DNA of 64,000 nucleotides from NCBI GenBank assembly GCA_902565305.1, contig CACFEJ010000002.1, forward strand, positions 1-64,000, given 5' to 3'. This document shows, piece by piece, positions 12,974 through 24,337 of the stretch (the first letter of the stretch is position 1; every line of letters starts with the position of its first letter). The stretch comes from an uncultured Prochlorococcus sp. (GTDB lineage: Bacteria; Cyanobacteriota; Cyanobacteriia; PCC-6307; Cyanobiaceae). Both the position numbers and the translations under genes were made by a program. The notes beneath the pieces are model-generated. The model was not told the origin of the DNA, searched no databases, and saw only the letters and a program-made list of their open reading frames with translations.

Positions 12974-13960
12974 TTAAAAGTGTTTGAAAGGTGTGTTGTT
13001 AAATAAATTGTTTTTTTTATAATTTCTGAATTCTATTGATGGTTCACCATCAGTAAAAAAACCAATCTTATTAATATTTTTATCAAGTTTGGATAAATTT
13101 TCTGCCCATTTTTTGGGCAATGAGAAAACTAATTCATAATCTTCTCCTCCAAAAAAATAGTATTCGTCCCATTTATCTCCTTTAGGCCAATCCTTATCCT
13201 TAGGTATTTTTTCATAGTTTATGATCGCTTTGCAGTTGCTAGCTATTGCTAAATCTTGTAAAGCTTGAAATAGGCCATCACTGCTATCAGTACATCCTAT
13301 CCTCGTTATATTTTTATTGGAGCGAGTTTTGAGGAGATTATTTAGAAAATTTGGGTAAACTTTAGGGCGACAAAAATGTTCAATAGACTTAATGATTAAT
13401 TTTTCATTAAGAGAAAATTCATTATCGAAATTAATTTTATTTTGTATCAAAAATCCCAGTTTGCTAAGACCATGAATTCCCGTAGTTAAGATTATATCTC
13501 CTGGTTTACATGCGTTTCTTCTTAATTCAAGCTCACCTTGAATTCCAAAAGCCGTAATTGAAATGATTTTTTCATTCCCCTTTGAGCAGTCTCCCCCTAG
13601 AATCAATCCGCCATATTCTTTTAATGCTTTATTTATGCCTTTGTATACTTCTTCAACCCAAATCCACTCAGTTTGAACAGGTAGAACTAGGCTTATTGTA
13701 ATACCAATAGTTTTTTTGCTTCCACTAGATAATAAGTCAGAGATGTTGCTTACAACTGCTTTCCACCCAAGGTCTTGAGGACAAATACTAATGTCATTAA
13801 AATGAACATTTTCCACTAAAGAATCAGTATTAACAAGTAAATTTTCATTTTTAGTTTTGATCAAAGCGCAATCATCTGAAACCTGATTTTTAGGCATAAA
13901 TTTTCCTAGCCTATTTATTAATTCTTTTTCCCCTATATCTTCTAATATTTCTTTATGCAT
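12974..13960 (-). CDS. thiL: Thiamine-monophosphate kinase
   Basis: DDCALIKT, NTDSLVENVHF, GGDCSKG, CTDSSDGL, GGEDYELVFSLP. Confidence 0.95.
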   Translation of the reverse strand: MHKEILEDIGEKELINRLGKFMPKNQVSDDCALIKTKNENLLVNTDSLVENVHFNDISICPQDLGWKAVVSNISDLLSSGSKKTIGITISLVLPVQTEWIWVEEVYKGINKALKEYGGLILGGDCSKGNEKIISITAFGIQGELELRRNACKPGDIILTTGIHGLSKLGFLIQNKINFDNEFSLNEKLIIKSIEHFCRPKVYPNFLNNLLKTRSNKNITRIGCTDSSDGLFQALQDLAIASNCKAIINYEKIPKDKDWPKGDKWDEYYFFGGEDYELVFSLPKKWAENLSKLDKNINKIGFFTDGEPSIEFRNYKKNNLFNNTPFKHF

Positions 13961-15044
13961 TTAATTTGAGGTTTTCGATCCCTTCTAAAACATCAATCGA
14001 AATTATTGTGTCATCTTTAGTAAGCTCTTCTAATACATCAAATCCATCTACAACGTAACCAAAGGCAGCATTCCTTCCGTCAATTAAATTGCGACCCGCT
14101 GGATTTAATTCTGCTTCATATAAAAAGAAGAAAAATTGCGATGACCCATCATCAACTGCGGTATTCGAATGGGACCATCCTAGAGTTCCAAGTGTTGCAA
14201 AAGGTAATGTTGGTGTCTCTGTGTAAAGACCTAAATCTTCAAAAGTTTGATTGTAAAAAGTATCTTGTTCATCAGGAATTCTTATTTCTAAGGGAACGTG
14301 ACGTTCTTCGTTTGTTTCAGGATCTATGTAACCAATATCATCACCAATTGGATCACCTGTTTGCAGTACAAAAAATTCTTCTGCTCTGTTAATGGGTAAA
14401 TCTTTGTAGAAGTTTTTTGAAGATAAATCTATAAATGCTCCTGCTGTAAGTGGTGCGTTAAATCCATCCACAATTGCTTGCATATCTCCTTTGGAGGTTT
14501 TTATATTGACTTTTGCTCTGCCTAGTAATCTTGGTAAATTATCAAATTCCTGGGGAATAGAGTATGGAAATTCTTTTGGTAAAAAATATTCTTCTAATCC
14601 ACCTATTTTATCTAAAGCATTTCTTCGAGTCGCTATAAACGAGTATTTATCCTTTGATTTAGAGTAATCTTGAAGACTATCAAAATTTTCTTTGAGCTCT
14701 AAAAATGTTTTCTCTGCAATTTTCTTTTTATCTTGTGGTAATTCTTGAATAATTTTACTTTGGTATTTTTTTAGTAAAGATTGACATTTTGTAACAGTTT
14801 TCGTAAGAGCGGGCCATCTTCCTCCTCTTACAAGGTCACTAGTTTCTTCCAATTTATGTTGAATTTCTTGTAGCTCAACTTGCTTGATAGGGAGTGCGTT
14901 TCTGAGGATTGCACTAGGGTCCTTTACTGCATTTCCAGTAGGTAAATCAGCTAGTACTTGAATCGGTTTTAAGAGAAAAATCTGTAAAATAGCAAACGAT
15001 AGAACTAATAAAAGTTTGTTCTGATTTGATAAGAATTTTTGCAT
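13953..15044 (-). CDS. Cyclophilin-type peptidylprolyl isomerase with N-terminal helical domain (TLP40-like)
   Basis: C-terminal cyclophilin core (VQTGDPIGD..., [22 protein letters not shown]), signal-like N-terminus. Confidence 0.88.
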   Translation of the reverse strand: MQKFLSNQNKLLLVLSFAILQIFLLKPIQVLADLPTGNAVKDPSAILRNALPIKQVELQEIQHKLEETSDLVRGGRWPALTKTVTKCQSLLKKYQSKIIQELPQDKKKIAEKTFLELKENFDSLQDYSKSKDKYSFIATRRNALDKIGGLEEYFLPKEFPYSIPQEFDNLPRLLGRAKVNIKTSKGDMQAIVDGFNAPLTAGAFIDLSSKNFYKDLPINRAEEFFVLQTGDPIGDDIGYIDPETNEERHVPLEIRIPDEQDTFYNQTFEDLGLYTETPTLPFATLGTLGWSHSNTAVDDGSSQFFFFLYEAELNPAGRNLIDGRNAAFGYVVDGFDVLEELTKDDTIISIDVLEGIENLKLNA

Positions 15045-15087
15045 AGCACTCTTTCAGGTTTATGATCCTTGGGGATGTAATACAGGA

Positions 15088-15648
15088 ATGATTTCCAGTA
15101 ACGATTTTCGCACAGGTACTACCATCGAATTGGATGGACAAGTTTGGCGTGTTGTAGAATTTCTACATGTCAAGCCTGGCAAGGGTTCTGCCTTCGTGCG
15201 AACAAAATTAAAATCAGTTCAAAGCGGCAATGTAGTCGAAAAAACCTTTCGAGCCGGAGAATCAGTACAGCAGGCTATCCTTGAGAAGTCTAACCTGCAG
15301 CATACTTATGTGGAGTCTGGTGATTATGTTTTTATGGATATGACAAGTTTTGAAGAGACAAGACTAACCTCTGAACAAATCGGTAAAGGTGCAAAGTATT
15401 TGAAAGAGGGAATGGAGGTTAATGTAATTTTTCATAATGGTAAAGTGTTAGAAGTAGAACTTCCAATATCTATAACTTTGAAAGTTACAGAAACTGATCC
15501 TGGAGTAAAAGGTGATACTGCTAGTGGGGGCACGAAACCAGCTATTCTAGAAACAGGTGCTCAAGTTATGGTTCCTTTATTTATTTCTGTGGGAGAAATG
15601 ATTAAAGTTGATACTCGTAATGACAGTTATCTTGGACGTGAAAATTAA
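15088..15648 (+). CDS. efp: Translation elongation factor P
   Basis: [42 protein letters not shown]. Confidence 0.98.
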   Translation: MISSNDFRTGTTIELDGQVWRVVEFLHVKPGKGSAFVRTKLKSVQSGNVVEKTFRAGESVQQAILEKSNLQHTYVESGDYVFMDMTSFEETRLTSEQIGKGAKYLKEGMEVNVIFHNGKVLEVELPISITLKVTETDPGVKGDTASGGTKPAILETGAQVMVPLFISVGEMIKVDTRNDSYLGREN

Positions 15649-15653
15649 TTGCT

Positions 15654-16154
15654 ATGAAATTAGATCATGAAGACTTAAATCGCTTAATAGAGAAAATCTC
15701 AAAAAGTGATATACAAGAGTTCTCGCTAGAGGGAGAAGATTTTAAACTCGAAATAAAAAGGAATGTATTTGATCAGAACCAAGATATTAATAATTTAGTT
15801 TCTAATACTTTATTAGATAAGCAAATAATTGCTAATCAAAAAACAATTAATGAAAATATCCCTATCGTTAATGAGCCTGAAGAACCTCAGGTGGCACCCC
15901 CAGGGCGTTCAGATCTTACTGAAATTACTTCTCCTATGGTTGGGACATTTTATAGAGCTGCGGCGCCTGGTGAGGAGCCATTCGTTGAAATAGGTAATAC
16001 CGTTAAGGTCGGTCAAACTATTTGTATTTTGGAAGCAATGAAGTTAATGAATGAAATTGAATCTGAATTTAATGCTGAAATTGTAGAGATTCTCGTTGAA
16101 AATGGAACACCAGTTGAATTTGGTCAAGTTTTAATGCGTGTTAAGCAGTCTTGA
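15654..16154 (+). CDS. accB: Acetyl-CoA carboxylase biotin carboxyl carrier protein
   Basis: Biotinyl motif ILEAMKLMNEIE; adjacent to efp. Confidence 0.97.
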   Translation: MKLDHEDLNRLIEKISKSDIQEFSLEGEDFKLEIKRNVFDQNQDINNLVSNTLLDKQIIANQKTINENIPIVNEPEEPQVAPPGRSDLTEITSPMVGTFYRAAAPGEEPFVEIGNTVKVGQTICILEAMKLMNEIESEFNAEIVEILVENGTPVEFGQVLMRVKQS

Positions 16155-17165
16155 ATTGTTAGTCATCTCTACGGCAGCCTTAATAGCCTCAATCATGCTT
16201 TGAGATTGAGCAATTCCTTTGCCAGCAATATCAAATCCCGTTCCATGATCTGGAGATGTTCTTATAAAAGGTAAACCGATTGTGGTATTTACTGAGTAAT
16301 TAAGAGCTATTACTTTCATTGGTATTAAACCTTGATCATGATACATAGCAAGAATCCCATCATGTTTTTCAGCATTTTTGTCATTCCATGCTCTTACCGA
16401 AGAATTCCAGCAACTATCTGGTGATAAAGGGCCAAATAATCTAATATCTTTATTTTTCTCATTCCACGTAATTAATGCATCATTGAGCCAATCCTTTTCT
16501 TCATGACCTAAAAGACCTTCTTCGCCGGCATGAGGGTTTAATCCTGCGACTTTTAAAATAGGTTTATCAGAATAGGTATTACAAAAATCTTTGAAAAGAT
16601 CCAATTTAGAGTGAATTAATTCTGTAGTTAATTTCTTGGGAACCTCAGAAAGGGATATGTGGGTTGTAGCTAGTAAAGTATTAAATCTCCAACCTGTAAT
16701 TGGTGATTTTGCAGTAAATAACATTCCAACGTTTTTCACTCCACATGCTTTTGCTAATACTTCAGTTTGACCAGAGAAGTAATGACCTGCTAGAGACCAA
16801 GATTTCTTGCAAATTGGTCCAGTTACAAGTGCTGAATTGGGATATTGTTTTACAATTTCTATTGCTTTCGTTAAATATTGGAAACTTGAATTACCGTAAC
16901 TTGATTTAGGATCATTATCTAATGAAGAAATTTCGAGATCATGTATCTTTAAATTTTTTGGATTTGCAAGGTTTTCTAATCCTAATGATCTAAGATTTTT
17001 ATATGTATTTTGTAGATTTTTTTTTGATCCAACTAATATAAAATCAATATTACTTGGTATTTGATTAGAATAAAGTGCTTTTAAAATTATTTCTGGTCCA
17101 ATACCTGACTCATCTCCAACGGTTAATACTACCTTAAATATTTTGTTTGTATTTTGAAAATTCAT
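16131..17165 (-). CDS. pdxA: 4-hydroxythreonine-4-phosphate dehydrogenase PdxA
   Basis: GDESGIGPEI, GLNPHAGE, YHDQGLIPMK, RTSPDHGT. Confidence 0.96.
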   Translation of the reverse strand: MNFQNTNKIFKVVLTVGDESGIGPEIILKALYSNQIPSNIDFILVGSKKNLQNTYKNLRSLGLENLANPKNLKIHDLEISSLDNDPKSSYGNSSFQYLTKAIEIVKQYPNSALVTGPICKKSWSLAGHYFSGQTEVLAKACGVKNVGMLFTAKSPITGWRFNTLLATTHISLSEVPKKLTTELIHSKLDLFKDFCNTYSDKPILKVAGLNPHAGEEGLLGHEEKDWLNDALITWNEKNKDIRLFGPLSPDSCWNSSVRAWNDKNAEKHDGILAMYHDQGLIPMKVIALNYSVNTTIGLPFIRTSPDHGTGFDIAGKGIAQSQSMIEAIKAAVEMTNNSRLLNTH

Positions 17166-17184
17166 AAAAACGTTTAATTTATTT

Positions 17185-18063
17185 TTAACTGTTTAGATAG
17201 CAATTTTTTAAGCCTAATTTATAGTTTTTATAAATTAGTTTATATCCGAGTGTTTCGCATAAAAGTTTGTTTGAAACTCTTCTATTTTCCATCCAAAATG
17301 ATTGAGCCATAGGTGATAATTCATCTTTTACATCCTCAAATAATATTGGCTTTGGCATTGTTAAACTAAGTAAATCGTAGCAATATTGAATAACTTCTAA
17401 TTGAGAACAGGGCTCATCATCTGCAATATTAATAATTTGGTGAAACTTTAAAGAATCTTTATTTTGTAATAAAAAAATAATTGCATTTGTAATATCAGCA
17501 ACATGAACTCTTGAAAATACTTGGGCTTTTTTTAAGATAACTCGAACTTTTTGATTTTTAATTGCATCAAAGGTGGATCTTCCAGGTCCATAGATACCAG
17601 GTAATCTAAAAATTTGCACTGGCAAACTAGATTCAATCCATTTTTTTTCGCAATTTAATCTATTATAACTTCTCTTTTGAAAAGGATTAGGCTGATCTAT
17701 CTCAGAAACCCAACCACCTTCAGTATTTCCATATACTCCTGTGGTAGATAAATATCCAACCCATTCAAGGGGTAAATTTTGTAGTTTACTTTGAAGGCTT
17801 TCTAGTACGGGATCGTTACCATTTTTGTCAGGAGGTATGCAACTAAGAATATGTGTGACTCCATCAAAAATTTCTTCATCAGGAATTATATCGTTTTCAC
17901 TGTTGAAAATAAAACTATTTGGATCTTTGCTCGCAGATCTTGAACTTGTTAAAGCAGTGCAACCGAATTTTCTAATAGTTTTTGCAAAAAAACTACCGCT
18001 GAAACCGCATCCCAAGATTAAAAATTTATTTTTATTTCCGAGTAAACTTGCAGGCTTCTTCAT
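17185..18063 (-). CDS. NAD(P)-dependent sugar epimerase/SDR-like protein
   Basis: N-terminal Rossmann GCGFSGSFFAKT; LSTTGVYGNTEGGWVSE; FRLPGIYGPGR. Confidence 0.85.
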   Translation of the reverse strand: MKKPASLLGNKNKFLILGCGFSGSFFAKTIRKFGCTALTSSRSASKDPNSFIFNSENDIIPDEEIFDGVTHILSCIPPDKNGNDPVLESLQSKLQNLPLEWVGYLSTTGVYGNTEGGWVSEIDQPNPFQKRSYNRLNCEKKWIESSLPVQIFRLPGIYGPGRSTFDAIKNQKVRVILKKAQVFSRVHVADITNAIIFLLQNKDSLKFHQIINIADDEPCSQLEVIQYCYDLLSLTMPKPILFEDVKDELSPMAQSFWMENRRVSNKLLCETLGYKLIYKNYKLGLKNCYLNS

Positions 18064-18092
18064 TTTGGTTTAAAGTAGTACATATGTATTAA

Positions 18093-18326
18093 TTGATGAT
18101 GAAGACAGCTTTTGAGCCCGATTTAAAATCAAAAACTTTCTGTTTTAGCAAAAATTACTTCCGTCTTATAGAGAAAGAAGTAAGTTTAGTTAGTTTTAAA
18201 TTCTACCAAAAGTTATTTGTCTTTCTCATTTCATTTTCGACAATTTTAATATTCCCAGAATCGCCAAAAGAATTGGAAAATATATGTAAGAGTAATAATT
18301 CTAGAAAAATATGTAATGTTTGGTAG
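18093..18326 (+). CDS. Hypothetical protein
   Basis: 77-aa ORF in intergenic space with one hydrophobic stretch; no recognised family. Confidence 0.4.
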   Translation: MMMKTAFEPDLKSKTFCFSKNYFRLIEKEVSLVSFKFYQKLFVFLISFSTILIFPESPKELENICKSNNSRKICNVW

Positions 18327-18728
18327 TCAAGCTGCTTTATATTCTGATTCATCTTCTATGTAATTTTTATTTTTTACCTTAAAATTAGGATTAGCCCACT
18401 GTAGTAATCTAATAGCTAATCTTAAATCTCCCTCTAACCAAGCTCTTATAGCCATTGCTCTTCGGGGATCATAAAATTTTTGCCTTCTATACCAATACAA
18501 AGCATTTTCATCTGATTTATCCCCATTACAGGAAAGACAGGCAGGAACGCAGTTTTCTGTTTTACTTAAGCCTCCTTGGCTACGTGGTATTACATGGTCA
18601 ATAGATTCAGATGGTTTTCCACAATATATACAACTTTTTCCTGTAAACTTATGAATAGATTTTCGCCATTGTCTAAATCTGAACTTAGGACATAAATCCT
18701 CTAAAAACACCGCATCATTAATATGCAT
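18327..18728 (-). CDS. HNH endonuclease family protein
   Basis: CIYCGKPSESIDHVIPRSQGG...NCVPACLSCN: HNH fold with two CxxC zinc knuckles. Confidence 0.93.
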   Translation of the reverse strand: MHINDAVFLEDLCPKFRFRQWRKSIHKFTGKSCIYCGKPSESIDHVIPRSQGGLSKTENCVPACLSCNGDKSDENALYWYRRQKFYDPRRAMAIRAWLEGDLRLAIRLLQWANPNFKVKNKNYIEDESEYKAA

Positions 18729-18882
18729 TCAGAATATTTAGTTAAATAAATAATCGCTTGAATATCTTAAAAGTCAACATTTATTTATGCTTTTAAGTTT
18801 AAAATTTGTCAGTAAAAATATGATTTAGTGTCTTTAGATACAAAATAGTATTTATAAAATTTATTATCTTTTGAAATCATAA

Positions 18883-19347
18883 TTAATAACTATATCTATC
18901 AAGTGTTTCATCCGTAAATTCTTCAGAAATTGTTTCATTAGCTTCTTCTAATTCTTTTTCTAATTGTTTTCTTTTGTTTTCTCTATCTTTTGCTTCTTTA
19001 TCTTTTCTTTTTTCTTCTTTTTCTAATTCTCGTATTAGTTTTCTATTTGGATGAAGATTATCTAAATATTCAACGCAATAACTAAATTTTTCTCTTTCTC
19101 TTATAACTGTTTCAGTAATTTGAGCTGCTGCATCTTTAGGTGAAACTTTGAATAATCCTCCTTTTTGTTTTTTTATATATGTATAAGCTCCTTCCCAACT
19201 ACTTTCATGGTCATTTCCGCCATCTCTCATAGTACAAAAAATTTCCGCTCCAAACGAACTTGCATTTACTCTTAGAGTGGAAAATGTCAGAGGAGCGAAA
19301 ATTCCTAAAGCTAATGATATTAGTTTTTTCTTCTTTAATCTTTGCAT
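18883..19347 (-). CDS. Hypothetical protein with signal-like N-terminus and charged coiled-coil tail
   Basis: Hydrophobic N-terminus (LISLALGIFAPLTFSTLRVNA), Lys/Glu-rich tail. Confidence 0.65.
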   Translation of the reverse strand: MQRLKKKKLISLALGIFAPLTFSTLRVNASSFGAEIFCTMRDGGNDHESSWEGAYTYIKKQKGGLFKVSPKDAAAQITETVIREREKFSYCVEYLDNLHPNRKLIRELEKEEKRKDKEAKDRENKRKQLEKELEEANETISEEFTDETLDRYSY

Positions 19348-19403
19348 TAGGCCTTTATCTTCTATTTAAAAATATCTTTTATTATGAATATGTCTATAGA
19401 AAT

Positions 19404-19925
19404 TTAAGATTTAATCACTCCAAATATATTTAGGCATTTTACAACTAAAGGAAGAATTAAGAGTACAGTAATCAATCTTACAGCGTGTAAAGTTGCTACC
19501 GCAGGTCCAACTCCGTACTCAGACCCTACAAGACTCATTCCGCTAATTCCTCCTGGTGCAGCTCCTAGAATTGTTGTAATGATATCTATATTAAGTAATC
19601 TGCTTGTCCATAATCCAATTGCTAATCCAGTTATAACTAAAGTAAAAGTTATTAATATAGCTGGCTTCCATAAATTTTGAATATCAACTAATGAGTTTTT
19701 TGTTAATGATGTACCAATGACTGTTCCAATTCCTATTTCTAAAATTGTTCTTGTTCCGATTGGCCACTCTGCGATGTCGACTTTGCCACTTATGCTAAGT
19801 ATGCTTGCGCCTATCAAAGCACCTGCTAGGGGAGCCGCAGGAATACCTGTTTTTAGAGCTAAAGTTCCAAAAATACAACCTGCAAAGAGATAATAAATTA
19901 GATTTATGTTTGGCATGAATTTCAA
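19404..19925 (-). CDS. AbrB-type membrane protein, single-repeat length
   Basis: ILGAAPGGISGMSLVGSEYGVGPAVATLHAVRLITVLLILPL. Confidence 0.8.
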   Translation of the reverse strand: MKFMPNINLIYYLFAGCIFGTLALKTGIPAAPLAGALIGASILSISGKVDIAEWPIGTRTILEIGIGTVIGTSLTKNSLVDIQNLWKPAILITFTLVITGLAIGLWTSRLLNIDIITTILGAAPGGISGMSLVGSEYGVGPAVATLHAVRLITVLLILPLVVKCLNIFGVIKS

Positions 19926-20049
19926 GGATGTTTGAACATAATATTAGAAAAAATTTTATTTGTTTAAGTTTATAGTCAAATAATATTTTTAGTTTCCTCT
20001 CGTAATGTTCCCTTTTGTTGGCATAATATTAACTAAAGCACGATTTTTT

Positions 20050-20247
20050 ATGTCTTCACAAATTTCTTATAAAGATAATAAAAACCGCATAAAGAAAAAA
20101 TTATCTTTTTTTGAGGGTGGCCACCAGCTCGAAAAATTAGAGTTTGCCCTTGCAATAGCTCAAACCAAAGGTGATGAAAAAAAATCAATTGTTCTTAGAA
20201 AAAAGATTGTTGAATTAGGTGGAAATGTTGAAGAACCAGGTACTTAA
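20050..20247 (+). CDS. Small conserved-type hypothetical protein
   Basis: KLSFFEGGHQLEKLEFALAIAQTKGDEKKSIVLRKKIVELGG; start placed at internal ATG 20050. Confidence 0.6.
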   Translation: MSSQISYKDNKNRIKKKLSFFEGGHQLEKLEFALAIAQTKGDEKKSIVLRKKIVELGGNVEEPGT

Positions 20248-20248
20248 A

Positions 20249-21412
20249 TTAATTTTCCTCTAAATATTTTGATACTACAACTAATGCTTCACCAGATTGT
20301 TGGGCTGAAACTTTACCGAGTTTGAGAAGTGTATTACTAATAGCAGAAACTACCGTAATAATATCTCTATCATTTACATAACCTAAATGTCCGACTCTGA
20401 ATATTTTCCCCTTCAGATGATCTTGACCTCCTGCAAGTAAGATATCAAAATTATTCTTTATTGTTTTTCTAAATTCTTCAGCATCAATTCCTTCAGTTTT
20501 TATTGCAGTAATTGAAGGACTTAAATATTTTTCATCAGCAAATAATTTTAGATTTAAAGCCTTGACTGCATTGCTCATCGCTAATTTATGTTTATTGTGT
20601 CTTTGAAAAATGTTATCTAAGCCTTCTTCTTTCATCATTTTTAAAGCTTCATCTAAAGCAAAAACCAAGTTTACTGCTGGTGTGTATGGATTGCTGTTAG
20701 CCAAAAGACTTTTTCTGTATGATTTCAAATTTAAATAGAATTTTGGTAAATTAGATTTTTCTGCAGCTTCCCATGCTTTTTGGCTAATTGCTATAAAGCT
20801 AAGCCCTGGAGGTATCATATATCCCTTTTGTGATCCTGAAGCAACGATATCTAATTTCCATTCATCTACTGGTACATTGCATGCTCCAAGACTCGTAACG
20901 CAGTCAACAATTGATAAAGCTGTGTTGTGTGCACGAATATATGAACTAATAGTTTCTAAATCATTGATTACACCTGTTGAGGTTTCAGAATGAGTCAGAA
21001 TAACCGCCTTTATTTCTTTTTGTTTATCTTCCTCTAATACTTTTTTGAATTCTTCTGGATCAAGTGGAGTCCCCCATTCGGAATTAATTTTTATTACTTC
21101 CAGACCAAATTCTTTAGCAACTTTTACCCACCTTTCGCCAAATTTTCCATTTTCTCCACAAATTACTTTATCTCCTCTACTTAAGGTATTTATTATTCCA
21201 GCCTCCATTGCGGCAGTCCCACTACCAGTAATTGTTAGAACATCATTTTGAGTTTGATGAAGCCACTGCAAATTTTTAGTTGTACTCTCTACGAGATCTT
21301 GAAATTCTTTACTGCGATGGCCTATTGGATGCTTACTTAATGCTTGTAAAACTTTTTCTGGAACTGGTGTGGGTCCAGGAATCATCAATGATAATTTTTG
21401 TTGTATGGCCAC
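20249..21412 (-). CDS. Serine--glyoxylate/alanine--glyoxylate aminotransferase family, class V PLP enzyme
   Basis: MIPGPTPVPEKVL, HSETSTGV, GSQKGYMIPPGLSF (PLP Lys), FRVGHLGY. Confidence 0.92.
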   Translation of the reverse strand: MAIQQKLSLMIPGPTPVPEKVLQALSKHPIGHRSKEFQDLVESTTKNLQWLHQTQNDVLTITGSGTAAMEAGIINTLSRGDKVICGENGKFGERWVKVAKEFGLEVIKINSEWGTPLDPEEFKKVLEEDKQKEIKAVILTHSETSTGVINDLETISSYIRAHNTALSIVDCVTSLGACNVPVDEWKLDIVASGSQKGYMIPPGLSFIAISQKAWEAAEKSNLPKFYLNLKSYRKSLLANSNPYTPAVNLVFALDEALKMMKEEGLDNIFQRHNKHKLAMSNAVKALNLKLFADEKYLSPSITAIKTEGIDAEEFRKTIKNNFDILLAGGQDHLKGKIFRVGHLGYVNDRDIITVVSAISNTLLKLGKVSAQQSGEALVVVSKYLEEN

Positions 21413-21472
21413 TTTTTATTAAATAGGTCATTCTTAGATTAGTTCTCATTATATATTTTTCAATTACTTGAT

Positions 21473-22585
21473 TTGAAAAAAGGATTTTCTTTACCTTTGT
21501 GGGTTGCTGGAGCTGCTAGGTCAGCATTAAATAAACTAGTGGGGTTACCATTTAAGAATTATGAACTAATAAAAATTCCTAATGAAAAAAAAGAAATAAA
21601 AATCGAGATTCATTCTGTTGGTTTACTGAAAGATGACTCGCATGCATTAGGAATTACCTTTGCAAAGTCTGGTTTAGATCTTGACATTACACAAAACTTA
21701 GAGATATGGACAATAGCTTCTTTAGAAAAAATTTCTCTTAATAATCCTGTTCAAACAATTCCAATTAATATAATTGCAGGATCAGGTGTAGGCATAAAAG
21801 AAGATACATCAGAAATATGCATTTCTAATTTTGCCAAAGCAGTTTTATATGAAAATTTATTAGAGATTATTCCTGCTGGCTTTAATTTGAAATTAGAAAT
21901 TATTTTCCCAAATGGGGAGTTTTTAGCAGAAAGAACTAGCAATAAGTCGTTTGGTGTTGTTGATGGATTATCTATTATTGGTACTTCTGCTGAGACTTAT
22001 TCGAGTGCTTCGCCTGATCAATTAGAAAAGGCTAAGAATAATTTAGCAAAGTTAATTCAAAATGATTTTAAAGGGAAAGTTATATTTGTTATTGGTGAAA
22101 ATGGGTTAAATTTGGCCAAAACTTATAATGTTAATTTGCCAATTATCAAAATTGGAAATTGGATAGGACCATTATTGGTTGATGCTGCAATAAAAAAAGT
22201 TAAAACTGTAATTCTTTTTGGTTATCACGGGAAATTAATTAAATTAGCAGGGGGTATTTTTCATACACATAATCATTTGGCTGATTCAAGAATTGAGATT
22301 CTTGTTTATTTAGCCGTTCAAGAAAAGTTACCACCTGAAATAATAGTTGAATTATCTCAGTTAGATAATCTTGAGAATGCATTACAACTTCTTGAAAGAT
22401 TTAATAAATCTTTAGCTGATAAATTATTTAAGAATTTATCAAATAAGATCGAAAAGCGTTCTTTTACTTATGTAAATAGGTATGTAAATACTGATATGGA
22501 AATTGCATCAATTATTTTTGACAGAAAAAGGAAAATTAGGTGGGCTGGAATTAACGGTAATAATTATATTTCTTATTTTCAATGA
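21473..22585 (+). CDS. cbiD: Cobalt-precorrin-5B (C1)-methyltransferase CbiD
   Basis: GIKEDTSEICISN, GTSAETYSSAS-like and GYHGKLIKLAGGIFHTHNHLADSR motifs. Confidence 0.9.
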   Translation: MKKGFSLPLWVAGAARSALNKLVGLPFKNYELIKIPNEKKEIKIEIHSVGLLKDDSHALGITFAKSGLDLDITQNLEIWTIASLEKISLNNPVQTIPINIIAGSGVGIKEDTSEICISNFAKAVLYENLLEIIPAGFNLKLEIIFPNGEFLAERTSNKSFGVVDGLSIIGTSAETYSSASPDQLEKAKNNLAKLIQNDFKGKVIFVIGENGLNLAKTYNVNLPIIKIGNWIGPLLVDAAIKKVKTVILFGYHGKLIKLAGGIFHTHNHLADSRIEILVYLAVQEKLPPEIIVELSQLDNLENALQLLERFNKSLADKLFKNLSNKIEKRSFTYVNRYVNTDMEIASIIFDRKRKIRWAGINGNNYISYFQ

Positions 22586-22639
22586 GATTAATTTGTGATT
22601 CATTATGCTTTTGTAAATAAATTGAGTTAACTTTTATAC

Positions 22640-24226
22640 ATGAGTCAAATAATTTTAAAAAAAGAACGAGATCCTTCAATATTAATTTTGGATTTTGGAT
22701 CTCAATATTCTGAATTGATTGCAAGAAGAATTAGAGAAACTAATGTTTTTTCTCTCGTAGTAAGTAATTACATTTCAATTGAGGATATTAAAAATTTCAA
22801 TCCTAAAGGGATTATTTTGAGTGGAGGCCCAAATTCCGTATATGAACAAAATGCGCCTAATTGTGATGAAAAAATTTTTAATTTAGGAATTCCTATTCTT
22901 GGCATATGCTATGGAATGCAATTAATGGTCAAAGAACTTGGAGGATCTGTTATTTCGGCAACTAAAAGAGCTGAATATGGTAGAGCACCAATAAAGATAG
23001 ACCAAGAATCTGAACTCCTTTCTGATGTAGAAGATGAATCTATTATGTGGATGAGTCATGGCGATTCTATTAATTGTTTGCCTGATGGATTTAATAAAAT
23101 TGCTCATACCGAGAATACACTCCATGCAGCAATTTCAAATGATGTAAAGAAATTATTTGGCGTACAATTTCATCCTGAAGTAATTCATTCAGAGTTTGGG
23201 ATGACGGTAATTAAAAATTTTGTCTATAAAATTTCTTGTTGTGCTGCTGATTGGACCACCGAAACCTATATAGAAGAAACTATTCCCAGGATAAGAGAGC
23301 AAGTTGGCAATAAAAAAGTTTTGCTTGCGTTATCTGGAGGAGTTGATTCCTCAACTCTTGCTTTTCTTCTCAATAAAGCTATTGGAGATCAGCTGACATG
23401 CATGTTTATAGACCAAGGTTTCATGAGAAAAGGTGAACCAGAATTTTTAATGAATTTTTTTGATAAGAAATTTCACATAAAAGTTGAATATATTAATGCA
23501 AGGGAAAGGTTTCTTGCCAAATTAAAAGGCATTACTGATCCAGAAAAAAAAAGAAAAATTATAGGTGAAGAATTTATTAGAGTATTTGAGGAAGAAAGCA
23601 ATAGATTGGGACCTTTTCAGTATTTAGCCCAAGGTACTCTTTATCCTGATGTTATTGAAAGTGCTGGGACTAATATTGATCCAAAAACAGGAGAAAGAAT
23701 AGCTGTAAAAATAAAGAGTCATCATAATGTGGGTGGATTGCCAAAAGATTTACAATTTAAATTAGTTGAGCCATTAAGAAAACTTTTTAAGGATGAAGTC
23801 CGAAAAGTGGGAGCTGCTTTAGGGTTGCCGGATGAAATTATAAAAAGGCATCCATTTCCAGGACCAGGATTAGCTATAAGAATTTTGGGAGAGGTGAATA
23901 ATGAAAAACTTGATTGTTTAAGAGATGCCGACTGGATAGTAAGAGATGAAATTAAAAAAGCAGGTCTTTACAATGATATTTGGCAAGCTTTTGCAGTATT
24001 GCTACCTGTAAAAACAGTAGGAGTAATGGGTGATAAAAGGACTTATGCTTGGCCAATAGTTTTACGTTGTGTATCTAGTGAAGATGGTATGACAGCCGAT
24101 TGGTCAAAAATTCCTTTTCAGATTTTGGAGAGAATTGCAAATAGAATCGTAAACGAAGTAAGTTCAGTTAATAGAGTTGTCTATGATATTACAAGCAAAC
24201 CTCCTGGAACTATTGAGTGGGAATAG
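22640..24226 (+). CDS. guaA: GMP synthase (glutamine-hydrolyzing)
   Basis: [33 protein letters not shown]-terminal PPGTIEWE. Confidence 0.98.
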   Translation: MSQIILKKERDPSILILDFGSQYSELIARRIRETNVFSLVVSNYISIEDIKNFNPKGIILSGGPNSVYEQNAPNCDEKIFNLGIPILGICYGMQLMVKELGGSVISATKRAEYGRAPIKIDQESELLSDVEDESIMWMSHGDSINCLPDGFNKIAHTENTLHAAISNDVKKLFGVQFHPEVIHSEFGMTVIKNFVYKISCCAADWTTETYIEETIPRIREQVGNKKVLLALSGGVDSSTLAFLLNKAIGDQLTCMFIDQGFMRKGEPEFLMNFFDKKFHIKVEYINARERFLAKLKGITDPEKKRKIIGEEFIRVFEEESNRLGPFQYLAQGTLYPDVIESAGTNIDPKTGERIAVKIKSHHNVGGLPKDLQFKLVEPLRKLFKDEVRKVGAALGLPDEIIKRHPFPGPGLAIRILGEVNNEKLDCLRDADWIVRDEIKKAGLYNDIWQAFAVLLPVKTVGVMGDKRTYAWPIVLRCVSSEDGMTADWSKIPFQILERIANRIVNEVSSVNRVVYDITSKPPGTIEWE

Positions 24227-24337
24227 TTTATAAGGCAAGAATGTAGTCATACACTCCAAAATATGGTCTGTTGCGAGTTTTTTGTGCTATGGTTGAGAAG
24301 ACAGAATGACATTATTACTGGGTTTATAAATCGTCTA

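Noticed and set aside
18327-18728. HNH endonuclease as a homing or defence element
   Set aside because: Small stand-alone HNH proteins of this type appear to be ordinary in cyanobacteria; no intron, intein or insertion boundary seen around it.
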